A stretch of DNA of 64,000 bases, taken from contig NZ_SCNN01000010.1 in assembly GCF_005503535.1 (NCBI RefSeq), positions 62,001-126,000 on the forward strand, read 5' to 3'. Each line of letters starts with the position of its first letter. Positions within the stretch are counted from its first letter, which is position 1. The position numbers were made by a program, and so were the translations under genes. Of the stretch, positions 34,770-42,648 are shown in pieces. The DNA is from Mesorhizobium comanense. GTDB lineage: Bacteria > Pseudomonadota > Alphaproteobacteria > Rhizobiales > Rhizobiaceae. A model generated the notes under the pieces. It was not told where the DNA came from and did not search any database. It saw only the letters and a list, made by a program, of their open reading frames with translations.

Positions 34770-35819
34770 TTACGGACGCTTTGTTTTTCTTGTTATTGCT
34801 TCCCGCGGAGGCCTGGCGACCGACTGTCGCAAGACGAGTTCCACGGGAAGATGTTCGACCACCCCATCGACGTCCTCACCCTTGAGGCCGCGGATCAGAA
34901 GATCGACGGCCCGCCGCCCCATCGCTTCAACGGGTTGGCGGATTGAGGTCAGCGGTGGATCGAAAAGGACAAAGGGCGCGATGTCGTCGAAGCCGATCAG
35001 CGACAGCTGGTCGGGCACCCGCACGCCCTCGCGGCGGAAGATCTCGAGCGCGCCGATCATGATCTCGTCGCTGGTGACCAGCAGCGCGGTCGCGCCGAGG
35101 CCGGAGCTCAGGAAGCGCTCGGCGCAGGCGCGCCCGTGCTCGGGCGAATAGCTGCCGAAATAGATGTCGCGAAGTTCGGCCGGCTCGCCGGATTCCTCGA
35201 TGGCGCGGCGCACGCCGGCCAGCCGCGCCTGTGTGCTGCGCATGGCCTCCGGGCCGCCGAAGAAGGCGATCTGACGATGGCCCATCTCGATCATATGACG
35301 GCCAGCAAGGTAGCCGCCCTGCTCGTTGTCGCTGAACACTTTTGAGCCGCGCACACCGGCGATGTCCTCATCGAGGATGACGATGCGCCGGTTGCTGGAA
35401 TTGATCGGATCGCGCAGCGATCCGTCATCGGCGTGGTTTGAGACGAAGATGATGCCGTCCACCGCGGTGCGGCTCAGCCGCGCCAGATATTCGCGCTCGC
35501 GCTCCTGGGTGTTGAGCGAAGCACAGAGCGTCAAGCCATAACCCTGGCGCGCCGCCTCGCGTTCCACCGCCGCCGCCAGCCTGGCGAAATAGGGGTTGGC
35601 GATATCAGGCACGACCAGGCCGAGCGTTTCGGAGCGGCCGAGGCTGAGGCTGCGGGCGTGCGGATTGGGCTGGTAGCCATGCTGCGCGATCGCCTGGCGG
35701 ATGCGGGTCGCCGTGTCGTCGGGCAGCTGCAGCTGATTGTTAAGGTAACGCGACACGGTGGCGACCGACACCTGTGCGGTGCGCGCCACGTCAGCCAGTC
35801 GTGCAACCTTGTCGCTCAT
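34770..35819 (-). CDS. LacI-family transcriptional regulator
   Basis: Repressor of 349 residues with the N-terminal LADVARTAQVSVATVSRYLN helix-turn-helix and hinge helix (PNPHARSLSLGRS), then a periplasmic-binding-like ligand domain (VVPDIANPYFARLAAAVE, GFDDIAPFVLFDPPLTSI). It is the first gene of the importer operon. A perfect-looking LacI operator core lies 4 bases before its ATG, so it should repress itself and the importer. Its ligand is probably the imported sugar. Confidence 0.92.
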   Translation of the reverse strand: MSDKVARLADVARTAQVSVATVSRYLNNQLQLPDDTATRIRQAIAQHGYQPNPHARSLSLGRSETLGLVVPDIANPYFARLAAAVEREAARQGYGLTLCASLNTQEREREYLARLSRTAVDGIIFVSNHADDGSLRDPINSSNRRIVILDEDIAGVRGSKVFSDNEQGGYLAGRHMIEMGHRQIAFFGGPEAMRSTQARLAGVRRAIEESGEPAELRDIYFGSYSPEHGRACAERFLSSGLGATALLVTSDEIMIGALEIFRREGVRVPDQLSLIGFDDIAPFVLFDPPLTSIRQPVEAMGRRAVDLLIRGLKGEDVDGVVEHLPVELVLRQSVARPPREAITRKTKRP

Positions 35820-35823
35820 TTAC

Positions 35824-35836
35824 GTAACCGGTTTAC
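35824..35836. promoter_or_regulatory. LacI-family operator
   Basis: GTAACCGGTTTAC is a near-palindrome around the central CpG typical of LacI-family sites (on the other strand GTAAACCGGTTAC). It lies 5-17 bases upstream of the regulator start, where binding would block transcription. Confidence 0.65.
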
Positions 35837-35997
35837 AAAACGAGGCCACATTAGCAGTTCGAAATGGGTGCGCAAGTCCCGTGTTGGAAATTTTTATGAA
35901 GCCAAAATGGCAAGAAATGGCGGAAATGTGAGCGCTTTGCTAAACTTTGAGCGGCAGCAGGCCATCACAAGGCCGTTGACATCTCTTCGAATCCATC

Positions 35998-36013
35998 AGT
36001 AAATGGATTTACT
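35998..36013. promoter_or_regulatory. Candidate operator before the AtzH-like/amidase operon
   Basis: AGTAAAT and ATTTACT form a perfect 7-bp inverted repeat with a GG spacer, about 30 bases before the AtzH-like gene. The binding protein is unknown. Confidence 0.4.
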
Positions 36014-36043
36014 AAATTGGCTTTTCGAATGGGATGAATCGTC

Positions 36044-36436
36044 GTGGAGATCAACAATCCGGATGTGCTGGCAGAGGTCAGCGAGGCCTATCGGCGGTAT
36101 GAGCAGGCTTTGCTCGACGCCGACGCGAAAACCCTCGATTGGCTGTTCTGGGACTCCGACATGACGGTACGCTACGGACCGGCCGAGATGTTGCGCGGCC
36201 ACGCCGAGATCGCCGCCTTCAACGCCCGTCGGCGCCTCAATCCGGAGCGGCGGTTGACGCAGACCATCGTCACCACCTATGGCTCGCATTTCGCCACGGC
36301 CTCGACGCTCTACACCGATGTTCCCGAAGGCCAGATCGGTCGCCAGATGCAGAGTTGGGCCAAGATGGACGATGGCTGGCACGTCGTAGCCGCCCATGTC
36401 AGCGTCATCGACCAGCCCCAGGGTTTCAGGCCGTGA
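36044..36436 (+). CDS. AtzH/HpxZ-like (DUF3225) protein
   Basis: A 130-residue cystatin/SnoaL-like fold protein. The pattern NPDVLAEVSEAYRRYEQAL, LDWLFWDSDMTVRYG and MQSWAKMDDGWHVVAAHVS matches the AtzH/HpxZ group known from cyanuric acid and oxalurate (ureide) breakdown. Such proteins are found beside or fused to amidases. Here the stop codon overlaps the amidase GTG start (GTGA), so both are translated together. It probably handles a small carboxylated amide or urea derivative; exact substrate unknown. Confidence 0.8.
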   Translation: MEINNPDVLAEVSEAYRRYEQALLDADAKTLDWLFWDSDMTVRYGPAEMLRGHAEIAAFNARRRLNPERRLTQTIVTTYGSHFATASTLYTDVPEGQIGRQMQSWAKMDDGWHVVAAHVSVIDQPQGFRP

Positions 36437-37629
36437 GCCGCCTTCTGCCTGATCCGCGTCCGGCTGCAGGACTTGGCGCCTTTGTGCCCGGCGGACGGCT
36501 CGTCGTCTCCGGCGCCAGCGATGGCCCGCTCAAGGGGCTGACCTTCGCTGCGAAGGATCTCTTCGACGTCGAAGGGCATGTGACCGGCTGTGGCAGTCCG
36601 GACTGGGCCGCCAGCCATGAACCGGCGTCGAAGACCGCCGAGGCAATACGCCTGCTGCTTGACGCCGGGGCGACGCTGGCCGGCAAAACCGTCACCGATG
36701 AGATTTCGCTCGGACTACTTGGCCGCAACCGTCATGTCGGCGCGCCTGTCAATCCGCGCGCGCCGGAGCGCTATGCCGGCGGCTCGTCCAGCGGCTCGGC
36801 CTCGGCGGTCGCCGGCGGCATCGTACCGTTCGCGCTGGGCAGCGACAGCGGCGGCTCCATGCGGGTGCCGGCCAGCTTTTGCGGCATTTACGGCCTGCGG
36901 CCGACACATGGAGCGATCCCCACCGCCGGTCTAATGGTCCAGTCGCCATCCTTCGATTCGGCCGGCTTCTTTGCCCCCGAGGCCGAGATGATGGCGCGGG
37001 TCGGAGATGTACTGCTTCCGCTGGCGCCCATTGACGTCGTGGACGAGGTGCTGATCGCCGAGGACGCTTTTGCGCTCGCCTCCGACGAGATCCGCGATGC
37101 CCTGCGGCCGGGCCTAGCCCAGGTTAAGCGATTGGTTGGCTCGGCCCGTTCGGTGACGATCGCCGAGGAAGGTCTGTCGACCTGGAATGCCTTGCATGTC
37201 CATTTGCAGCATCCCGAATTCGCTCGCACCTTCGCGGCCTGGGTGGACGAGGTGGATCCGCGGCTTTCCTTCGATGTCGCCAAGACCATCGCCAATGCCG
37301 GCCGGCTACCGGAAGCGGCATGCCGGGAAGCAAAGTCGATGCGCCCGGTTCTGCGCGAGCGAATCGATACGCTTCTCGATCGGCGGCGCATCATCTGCTT
37401 GCCAACCACGCCGATCCTGCCGCCGATGCGCAACATCAGTCTGGCTGAGACAGGCGCTGCCTGCGATGCCATTGTCGACCTCACCTGCATTGCAGGATTG
37501 ACCGGCCTGCCTCAGATCAGCCTGCCGCTCGGCGATGCCGGCGGGCTGCCGGTCGGCCTTTCGCTCATCGGCTGGCGTGGTTCGGACCGCACGTTGATCG
37601 ATTTCGCCGGACGACTGGCCTTCGCATAG
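36433..37629 (+). CDS. Amidase signature family hydrolase
   Basis: Hydrolyses an amide bond in the cytoplasm. The catalytic Ser-Ser-Lys triad can be seen: Lys in TFAAKDLFDVEG, the cis-Ser in GGSSSGSASAVAGG, and the nucleophile in GSDSGGSMRVPASFCG. About 398 residues, a little shorter than AtzE-like amidases (~450). The start is GTG 36433, overlapping the AtzH-like stop; no ATG fits. Together with its partner it suggests use of a ureide, biuret-like or dicarboxylic amide compound as nitrogen source, which remains inference. Confidence 0.88.
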   Translation: MSRLLPDPRPAAGLGAFVPGGRLVVSGASDGPLKGLTFAAKDLFDVEGHVTGCGSPDWAASHEPASKTAEAIRLLLDAGATLAGKTVTDEISLGLLGRNRHVGAPVNPRAPERYAGGSSSGSASAVAGGIVPFALGSDSGGSMRVPASFCGIYGLRPTHGAIPTAGLMVQSPSFDSAGFFAPEAEMMARVGDVLLPLAPIDVVDEVLIAEDAFALASDEIRDALRPGLAQVKRLVGSARSVTIAEEGLSTWNALHVHLQHPEFARTFAAWVDEVDPRLSFDVAKTIANAGRLPEAACREAKSMRPVLRERIDTLLDRRRIICLPTTPILPPMRNISLAETGAACDAIVDLTCIAGLTGLPQISLPLGDAGGLPVGLSLIGWRGSDRTLIDFAGRLAFA

Positions 37630-37741
37630 CGAGAGAGGAATGTGCGGCATCGGACTCTGCATTGCGCCGCGGGCCACGGCCGGCCCGTTTGAAGTAGGTT
37701 CAGTTGTTGCTCATAGCACGCAGGCACAGTTTCGTTGCGTT

Positions 37742-37768
37742 TGGTAGCGGCAGGGTTTTGAACCCCCG
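37742..37768 (-). pseudogene. Fragment of a tRNA 3' half
   Basis: On the minus strand this reads a T-arm (CGGGGGTTCAA...) followed by an acceptor 3' strand CCGCTACCA with encoded CCA. It matches the 3' part of the tRNA-Met gene 140 bases away at both ends with a two-base gap and a few changes between. No 5' half is present. It may be a scar of an integration event. Confidence 0.55.
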
Positions 37769-37781
37769 TAACGAAACACCT

Positions 37782-37858
37782 TTGTTATCAATCGGTTATT
37801 AGGACTCAAGACTGCCAGCCCCGTACTCTTGGCGCAGCTCCAAGAAAATTGATAACAA
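37782..37858. repeat. Inverted repeat TTGTTATCAAT / ATTGATAACAA
   Basis: Perfect 11-bp arms at 37782-37792 and 37848-37858, 55 bases apart, just downstream of the tRNA-Met gene. It could be a recombinase or regulator binding pair, or a folded transcript end. Confidence 0.5.
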
Positions 37859-37882
37859 TATCAAATGGTTAGTAAGACATAG

Positions 37883-37959
37883 TGGTAGCGGGAGAGGGAC
37901 TTGAACCCCCGACCCCAGGATTATGATTCCCGTGCTCTAACCAACTGAGCTACCCCGCC
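37883..37959 (-). tRNA. tRNA-Met (anticodon CAT)
   Basis: A 77-base cloverleaf with encoded CCA. The acceptor stem pairs GGCGGGG with TCCCGCT (with G-T pairs at both ends), the D-arm is GCTC-AGTTGGTTA-GAGC, the anticodon stem is CGGGA/TCCTG with loop ATCATAA, and the T-arm carries GTTCAAGTC. The anticodon CAT lies at 37923-37925 on the complement. The acceptor stem begins with a G-T pair rather than the open C-A pair of initiator tRNA, so this is elongator Met (an Ile2 CAT tRNA is less likely). Confidence 0.93.
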
Positions 37960-38200
37960 AGGGCGGCGAAAGGCCCGAAATCCGCCTCAAATCGAAAGGC
38001 ATTTCGGAGCGTTCGCCAAGGTCGCGCGGATATAAGGTTGGGAGGGCGAGCCTGTCAAGCTTCGAAACATTCCATACCGCCGCATATTCTCGTTGCCCAA
38101 AAAAGCTTTGCCGCGCCGACATTTGGTTGCAGCCGTCGGGGTTGAGTTCGAAGGGGCGCGCCGCTATGTCTCGACCACGAGTTTTTAGAGTTTGAAACAG

Positions 38201-39160
38201 ATGAAGCCGCGCATTGCAGTCCTCGGTTGCGGATACTGGGGCTCAAACCACATCCGCACCCTCAAGGCGCTTGGCGCGCTGCACGCGGTTTCCGATGCCA
38301 ACAAGGCCCGCGCCGAAGGATTTGCCAGCGAACAGGATTGCCTGGCGATCGAGCCCGACCAGCTGTTCGTCCGCGACGACATCGATGCCATCGTCATGGC
38401 CCTGCCGCCGCAGTTCCATGCCGATCTTTCGGTGCGCGCCGTCGAGAGCGGCAAGGACGTTCTGGTGGAAAAGCCGATCGCGCTGACGGTGCCCGATGCG
38501 GAGCGCTCGGTGCAGGCGGCCAAGGACAATGGCCGCGTCTTCATGGTCGGCCATGTCCTGCGCTTCCACCCGGCTTTCGAGACGCTGAAGGCGCTGATCG
38601 ACAAGGGCGAACTCGGCGAAGTCCGCTATATCCATTCGCACCGGCTTGGCCTTGGCAAGTTCCACACCGAAAACGACGCGCTGTGGGACCTAGCGCCCCA
38701 CGACCTGTCGATGATCCTGGCGATCACCGGTACGGAGCCGATCGAGGTGCGCGGCGAGGGGGCGGCACTTCTCGACAATCTCAGCGATTTCGCGCATCTG
38801 CACATGCGCTTTCCCAACGGGTTGCGCAGCCATCTGTTCACCTCGCGGCTCAATCCCTACCGCGAGCGGCGGCTGACCGTTGTCGGCACCAAGGCCATGG
38901 CGGTTTTCGACGATGTCGAACCCTGGGAGCGCAAGCTTGCCGTCTATCGCCACGCGGTCTGGCAGGACAGCGGCCAATGGGCCTTCACCACCAATGAACC
39001 GTCCTATGTGGCGGTGGCGCAAGGCATGCCGCTGACGCGCGAGCTGGAACATTTCATCCAGTGCATCGAAACGCGCGCCGAGCCGCGCACCAGCGGCGAG
39101 GAAGCGATCCGGGTGCTGCGCATCCTGACGGCCGGCACGGTCACCCACACCAAGTCTTGA
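38201..39160 (+). CDS. Gfo/Idh/MocA family NAD(P)-dependent oxidoreductase
   Basis: Probably oxidises or reduces a sugar or nucleotide sugar. The 319-residue protein has the Rossmann start IAVLGCGYWGSNHIRTL, the conserved VEKPIALT (EKP lysine) near residue 95, and the C-terminal pattern RYIHSHRLGLG and WDLAPHDLSMILAITG (HD-H catalytic region). The overall form recalls WlbA/WbpB-type UDP-sugar dehydrogenases. ATG 38201 is used; a TTG three codons earlier is possible. Neighbours give no pathway clue. Confidence 0.88.
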   Translation: MKPRIAVLGCGYWGSNHIRTLKALGALHAVSDANKARAEGFASEQDCLAIEPDQLFVRDDIDAIVMALPPQFHADLSVRAVESGKDVLVEKPIALTVPDAERSVQAAKDNGRVFMVGHVLRFHPAFETLKALIDKGELGEVRYIHSHRLGLGKFHTENDALWDLAPHDLSMILAITGTEPIEVRGEGAALLDNLSDFAHLHMRFPNGLRSHLFTSRLNPYRERRLTVVGTKAMAVFDDVEPWERKLAVYRHAVWQDSGQWAFTTNEPSYVAVAQGMPLTRELEHFIQCIETRAEPRTSGEEAIRVLRILTAGTVTHTKS

Positions 39161-39188
39161 GACCGTTTGACCTCTGAGAGGGTAGTGC

Positions 39189-40379
39189 CTACTCGGCCGG
39201 GATCTGTGCCGGCCTGGCGGCAAGCCGGCTCAGCATCGCCTCGGCCTCGGCGCCTCGCTCGGAACGCTCGATGAAGCCGCCGCCGAAGACGCGGGCCTCG
39301 TTGCCATCGTCGGAATAGAGCACGCAGGCCTGTCCGGGCGCGATGCCGGACTCGCCGTCGGCCAGTTCCACCGATGTAACGCCCGCCTCGTGGCGCAGCA
39401 CCGCAGGGCGCGGTGGCCTGGTCGAGCGCACCTTGGCAAACAGCTCCATGCCGCCTGCGGGGACGCCGGCGAGCGCGCCGTCACCCAGCCAGTTCATGTT
39501 GCGCAGGTAGATCTTGTGCGTTTCCAGCGCCTCGCGCGGGCCGACCACGACGCGCGCCCGCTCGGCATCGAGATGGACGACGTAGAGCGGCTCGCCCGAC
39601 GCGATGCCGATGCCGCGGCGCTGGCCGATCGTGTAGCGCAGGATGCCTTCATGCCGGCCAAGCACGCGCCCGTCGATATGGACGATGTCGCCCGGATTGG
39701 CTGCTGCCGGCTTCAGCTTGGCGATGATGTCGGAATATTTGCCCTGCGGCACGAAGCAGATGTCCTGGCTGTCCTGCTTGGCGGCGACCGTCAGGCCCAT
39801 TTCCTCGGCGATTGCGCGGACCTGCGGCTTCGACAGCCCGCCGAGCGGGAAGCGCAGATAGTCGATCTGCGCCTGCGTGGTGGCGAACAGGAAATAGCTC
39901 TGGTCGCGGTCGGCGTCGACCGGCCGGTAGAGCGCGCGGTGGGCGCCATTGGCGCCGGAGCGTATATAGTGGCCGGTGGCCAGCGCATCCGCGCCCAGTT
40001 CCTTGGCGGTCGCCAGGAGATCGGCGAACTTCACCGTCTGGTTGCAGGAGACGCAGGGGATGGGGGTCTCGCCGGCGACATAGCTTTCGGCAAAGGGGTC
40101 GATGACCGCCTTGCGGAAGCGCTCCTCATAGTCGAGCACGTAATGGGGAATGCCCAGCGTTTCCGAAACGCGGCGGGCGTCATCGATATCCTGGCCGGCG
40201 CAGCATGAGCCGGCGCGATGGGTCGCCGCGCCATGATCGTAGAGCTGCAGGGTGACGCCGACGACATCGTAGCCCTCGCGCTTCAACAGGCCGGCGACCA
40301 CGGACGAATCCACGCCGCCCGACATGGCGACGACGATGCGGGTGTTTTCGGGGCGGCCGGGAAGATCGAGACTGTTCAT
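39189..40379 (-). CDS. mnmA: tRNA-specific 2-thiouridylase MnmA
   Basis: Makes 2-thiouridine at position 34 of tRNAs for Lys, Glu and Gln. The 396-residue protein has the PP-loop VVAMSGGVDSSVVAGLL, the catalytic Cys in IPCVSCNQTVKF and the second Cys in DSQDICFVPQG, with the GHYIR and RDQSYFLFAT segments in the right order. The length is a little over the bacterial average (~370). It stands alone, converging with the Gfo/Idh/MocA gene. Confidence 0.97.
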   Translation of the reverse strand: MNSLDLPGRPENTRIVVAMSGGVDSSVVAGLLKREGYDVVGVTLQLYDHGAATHRAGSCCAGQDIDDARRVSETLGIPHYVLDYEERFRKAVIDPFAESYVAGETPIPCVSCNQTVKFADLLATAKELGADALATGHYIRSGANGAHRALYRPVDADRDQSYFLFATTQAQIDYLRFPLGGLSKPQVRAIAEEMGLTVAAKQDSQDICFVPQGKYSDIIAKLKPAAANPGDIVHIDGRVLGRHEGILRYTIGQRRGIGIASGEPLYVVHLDAERARVVVGPREALETHKIYLRNMNWLGDGALAGVPAGGMELFAKVRSTRPPRPAVLRHEAGVTSVELADGESGIAPGQACVLYSDDGNEARVFGGGFIERSERGAEAEAMLSRLAARPAQIPAE

Positions 40380-40670
40380 GATGCTTTCATTCTGCGCGGC
40401 ATCTCAAATGCCAATGTCGAGAATATAGGTCAAGCTTTGCGGCGGCGCCAGCTTGCAGGGCTGTTCCAGCATCGTGCCGGATCCCCGCCAAGCGCGTGTA
40501 TTTCTTCCAGCTAAATCAGCGCTTCAAGCCCGATGATTCAAATGCCGGCGAAAAGACTAACGGGGCGTTCACGATCCTTACCTAGTCATTAGGGTCTGCT
40601 TAGGCAATTTTTAAAGCTGTGGCGGTAACGTGGCCGGGATTGGGTCTTTGAGTTTTTTGTAGAGAGTACG

Positions 40671-40946
40671 ATGACCGATCTGGTTAGACCTAGAGTCAAG
40701 TATGTTATCGGGCCTGACGGCAGCCCCCTTACGATTGCCGATCTGCCGCCGACGAATACGCGTCGCTGGGTCATCCGGCGCAAGGCGGAAGTGGTTGCAG
40801 CAGTGCGCGGCGGACTTCTGAGCCTCGAAGAGGCTTGCCAGCGCTATAAGCTGACCACGGAGGAATTCCTGTCCTGGCAGGCCTCGATCGACGAATATGG
40901 CCTCGCCGGGCTGCGCACCACGCGCATCCAGCAATACCGGCACTAG
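40671..40946 (+). CDS. sciP: CtrA inhibitor SciP (DUF1153)
   Basis: A 91-residue helix-turn-helix protein. The pattern RVKYVIGPDGSPLTIADLPP, TRRWVIRRKAEVVAAVRGGL, LSLEEACQRYKLTTEEFLSW is that of DUF1153. In Caulobacter SciP binds CtrA and blocks its activation of target promoters in G1 cells. Its presence close to ctrA, chpT and an eipA-like gene supports the name. AGAGAG lies a few bases before the ATG, and a strong terminator follows. The preceding 291 bases hold no gene. Confidence 0.93.
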   Translation: MTDLVRPRVKYVIGPDGSPLTIADLPPTNTRRWVIRRKAEVVAAVRGGLLSLEEACQRYKLTTEEFLSWQASIDEYGLAGLRTTRIQQYRH

Positions 40947-40966
40947 GCCGGGCTGAATAACATCAA

Positions 40967-40990
40967 AAGGGCGCGGTCTTCCGCGCCCTT
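40967..40990 (+). terminator. Terminator after sciP
   Basis: A 10-bp GC-rich stem (AAGGGCGCGG / CCGCGCCCTT) with a TCTT loop, followed by CTGCTTTTC. It lies 20 bases after the sciP stop and may also serve the converging quinone oxidoreductase gene. Confidence 0.8.
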
Positions 40991-41025
40991 CTGCTTTTCA
41001 AGGCAGCCTTGTGGGTTGGCGGCGG

Positions 41026-41952
41026 TCAGGCCGTCAGCGCCACCTTGCCGATCGGCCTGGTCGCGAGGAAGGCGTGGGCTGCTCCCGCCTGGTCAAGCGG
41101 AAAGGTCCGGGCCACGTGGACCACGAGCTTGCCCGCGTCGATCAGCCGGCCGAGTTCCAGCAGGCCTTCACGGTCGGGAACGACGGACATACGCTCGACC
41201 CGGATGTTGCGCGCACTGGCGTCGGCGCGCGTGGCGTCGTTGACATTGAGCAACGAGACCAGCACGCCGCCTGGCTTCAGCACCTTCAGCGAGCGATCGG
41301 CGTGGTCGCCGCCCACCGGCTCAAGCACCAGGTCGATGTCGTGGGCCTGGGCCGTGAAGTCACCCTTGGTGTAGTCAATCACTTCATCGGCGCCGAGCTT
41401 GCTGACGAAATCGAGCTTTTCCGGGCTGGCGGTGGCGATGACGTAGGCGCCGCGCGCCTTGGCGATCTGCACGGCCAGATGGCCGACGCCGCCGGCCCCG
41501 GCGTGGATCAGCACGCGTTGGCCCGGCTTCAGCGCGCCATGGCGGACAAGGCCTTGCCAGGCAGTGAGGCCCGCCAGCGGCAACGCGCCTGCCTGGATGT
41601 GGTCCACACCCTTCGGCTTCAGCGCGATCTCGTCGGCGGGCACGGCCGCCAGTTCGGCGTAGGCGGCCGCCTGCTTGGGGAAGCGTGGCATGCCGAAGAC
41701 CTCGTCGCCGACCTTGAAGCCGGTGACGCCGGCGCCCAGAGCCTCGACCGTGCCGGAAATATCCCAACCGAGAATGAAGGGTGGCTCGCCGAGTAGCGGA
41801 TAGTAGCCGGCCCGCACGGCGCCATCGACCGGATTGATGCCCGCGGCCTTGACGCGGACCAGGACCTCGCCGGCGCTGGGCGACGGATCGGGCCTGTCGG
41901 CGATGACGAGCACGTCGGGCCCGCCGACGGTATTCTGGATAACGGCACGCAT
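41026..41952 (-). CDS. NADPH:quinone reductase-like alcohol dehydrogenase (zinc-independent MDR)
   Basis: Reduces a quinone or enone with NADPH. The 308-residue protein has the MDR plan: GWDISGTVEALGAGVTGFKVGDEV, the LTAWQGLVRHGALKPG segment and the Rossmann motif HAGAGGVGHLAVQIAKARGA. Zinc-ligand cysteines are absent, as in quinone reductases. ATG 41952 follows AGGAG by 6 bases; a longer frame would run into the divergent promoter. The divergent HxlR gene is probably its regulator, sensing a quinone or electrophile. Confidence 0.9.
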   Translation of the reverse strand: MRAVIQNTVGGPDVLVIADRPDPSPSAGEVLVRVKAAGINPVDGAVRAGYYPLLGEPPFILGWDISGTVEALGAGVTGFKVGDEVFGMPRFPKQAAAYAELAAVPADEIALKPKGVDHIQAGALPLAGLTAWQGLVRHGALKPGQRVLIHAGAGGVGHLAVQIAKARGAYVIATASPEKLDFVSKLGADEVIDYTKGDFTAQAHDIDLVLEPVGGDHADRSLKVLKPGGVLVSLLNVNDATRADASARNIRVERMSVVPDREGLLELGRLIDAGKLVVHVARTFPLDQAGAAHAFLATRPIGKVALTA

Positions 41953-41977
41953 GGGAGCTCCTGCTGATGTTGATGCC

Positions 41978-41994
41978 ACTATCATTTGGATAGT
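41978..41994. promoter_or_regulatory. Candidate HxlR operator 1
   Basis: ACTATC and GATAGT pair around ATTTG, 25 bases before the quinone reductase start in the divergent region. Confidence 0.5.
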
Positions 41995-42014
41995 AATGTC
42001 GCCTTGTCTAGTAT

Positions 42015-42037
42015 GTACCTTGGTGATACATAGGTAC
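42015..42037. promoter_or_regulatory. Candidate HxlR operator 2
   Basis: GTACCT and AGGTAC are inverted with an 11-base spacer, directly before the HxlR start at 42041, so it would suit autoregulation. Confidence 0.45.
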
Positions 42038-42040
42038 CTC

Positions 42041-42454
42041 ATGGATAGTGACTTCGACTCCCCCTTCGGCTACGACGCGTTCCGCCGCACATGCCCCTCG
42101 CACACCGTGCTCGAAATGCTGTCCAGCAAATGGGTCTATCTGGTGGTTTGCGCGCTGCGCAAAGGCCGGCAGCGCAATGGCGAGCTTGCCCGCAAGCTCG
42201 AGGGCATAACGCCCAAGATGCTGACGCAGACGCTGCGTGTGCTGGAGCGTGATGGGTTGGTGCGGCGGGAGGTCTACCCGGTCATTCCGCCGCGCGTCGA
42301 TTATGAATTGACCGAACTCGGCCTGAACCTTGCGGGACTGCTCACCCAGATCAGATCATGGGCCGAAGAGCACGCGCCCGACATCAAGGATGCCCGTGCC
42401 AGGGCGGTTGCCGGAACTGATGGGGCCGGAAACAATGGGGAATGGGCCGCCTAG
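42041..42454 (+). CDS. HxlR-family transcriptional regulator
   Basis: A 137-residue winged-helix protein. It contains a near-N-terminal Cys in FRRTCPSH, then SSKWVYLVVCALRKGRQRNGEL, GITPKMLTQTLRVLERDGLVRR and PPRVDYELTELG, the HxlR/MarR-like pattern. The Cys at the start of the domain is the usual redox or electrophile sensor of the QorR/HypR subgroup, which pairs with quinone reductases as here. Its TAG stop is formed by the first bases (CTAG) of a palindromic repeat element. Confidence 0.92.
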   Translation: MDSDFDSPFGYDAFRRTCPSHTVLEMLSSKWVYLVVCALRKGRQRNGELARKLEGITPKMLTQTLRVLERDGLVRREVYPVIPPRVDYELTELGLNLAGLLTQIRSWAEEHAPDIKDARARAVAGTDGAGNNGEWAA

Positions 42455-42547
42455 AGCGTTTCACGGAATCGCCGAACCGCTCTAAGCTTTTGTTTTTAAG
42501 CAATTCCGGACGGAAAACCGCTACGCACTTTTCCTGGAATTGCTCTT
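42451..42547 (+). repeat. Intergenic palindromic repeat, family A, complete copy
   Basis: Nearly identical to 16628-16733 and in the same orientation, with a shorter first hairpin (part of the left arm is missing). Its opening CTAG supplies the stop codon of the HxlR gene. The fliJ gene ends about 100 bases further on. Confidence 0.85.
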
Positions 42548-42648
42548 GAGCGGCAATTCCGGCGGCAATTCAGTTTGTGCCGGTTCGCGGCCTTGTCAAC
42601 GAGATGCGCGCCGGCGCGCATGCGCGGGTGATGTGGAAGCCGGGTGCC

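Larger units (their letters stand above)
37630..38200. other. Intergenic region carrying tRNA-Met, a tRNA fragment and inverted repeats
   Basis: No protein gene is seen. Besides the features listed separately it has a small stem CTTGG/CCAAG near 37829-37845 inside a longer inverted repeat. The stretch from 37960 to 38200 shows nothing beyond probable promoter sequence. Confidence 0.7.

Noticed and set aside
37742..37768. Second complete tRNA gene
   Set aside because: Only a 3' half is present; no acceptor 5' strand, D-arm or anticodon arm can be built.
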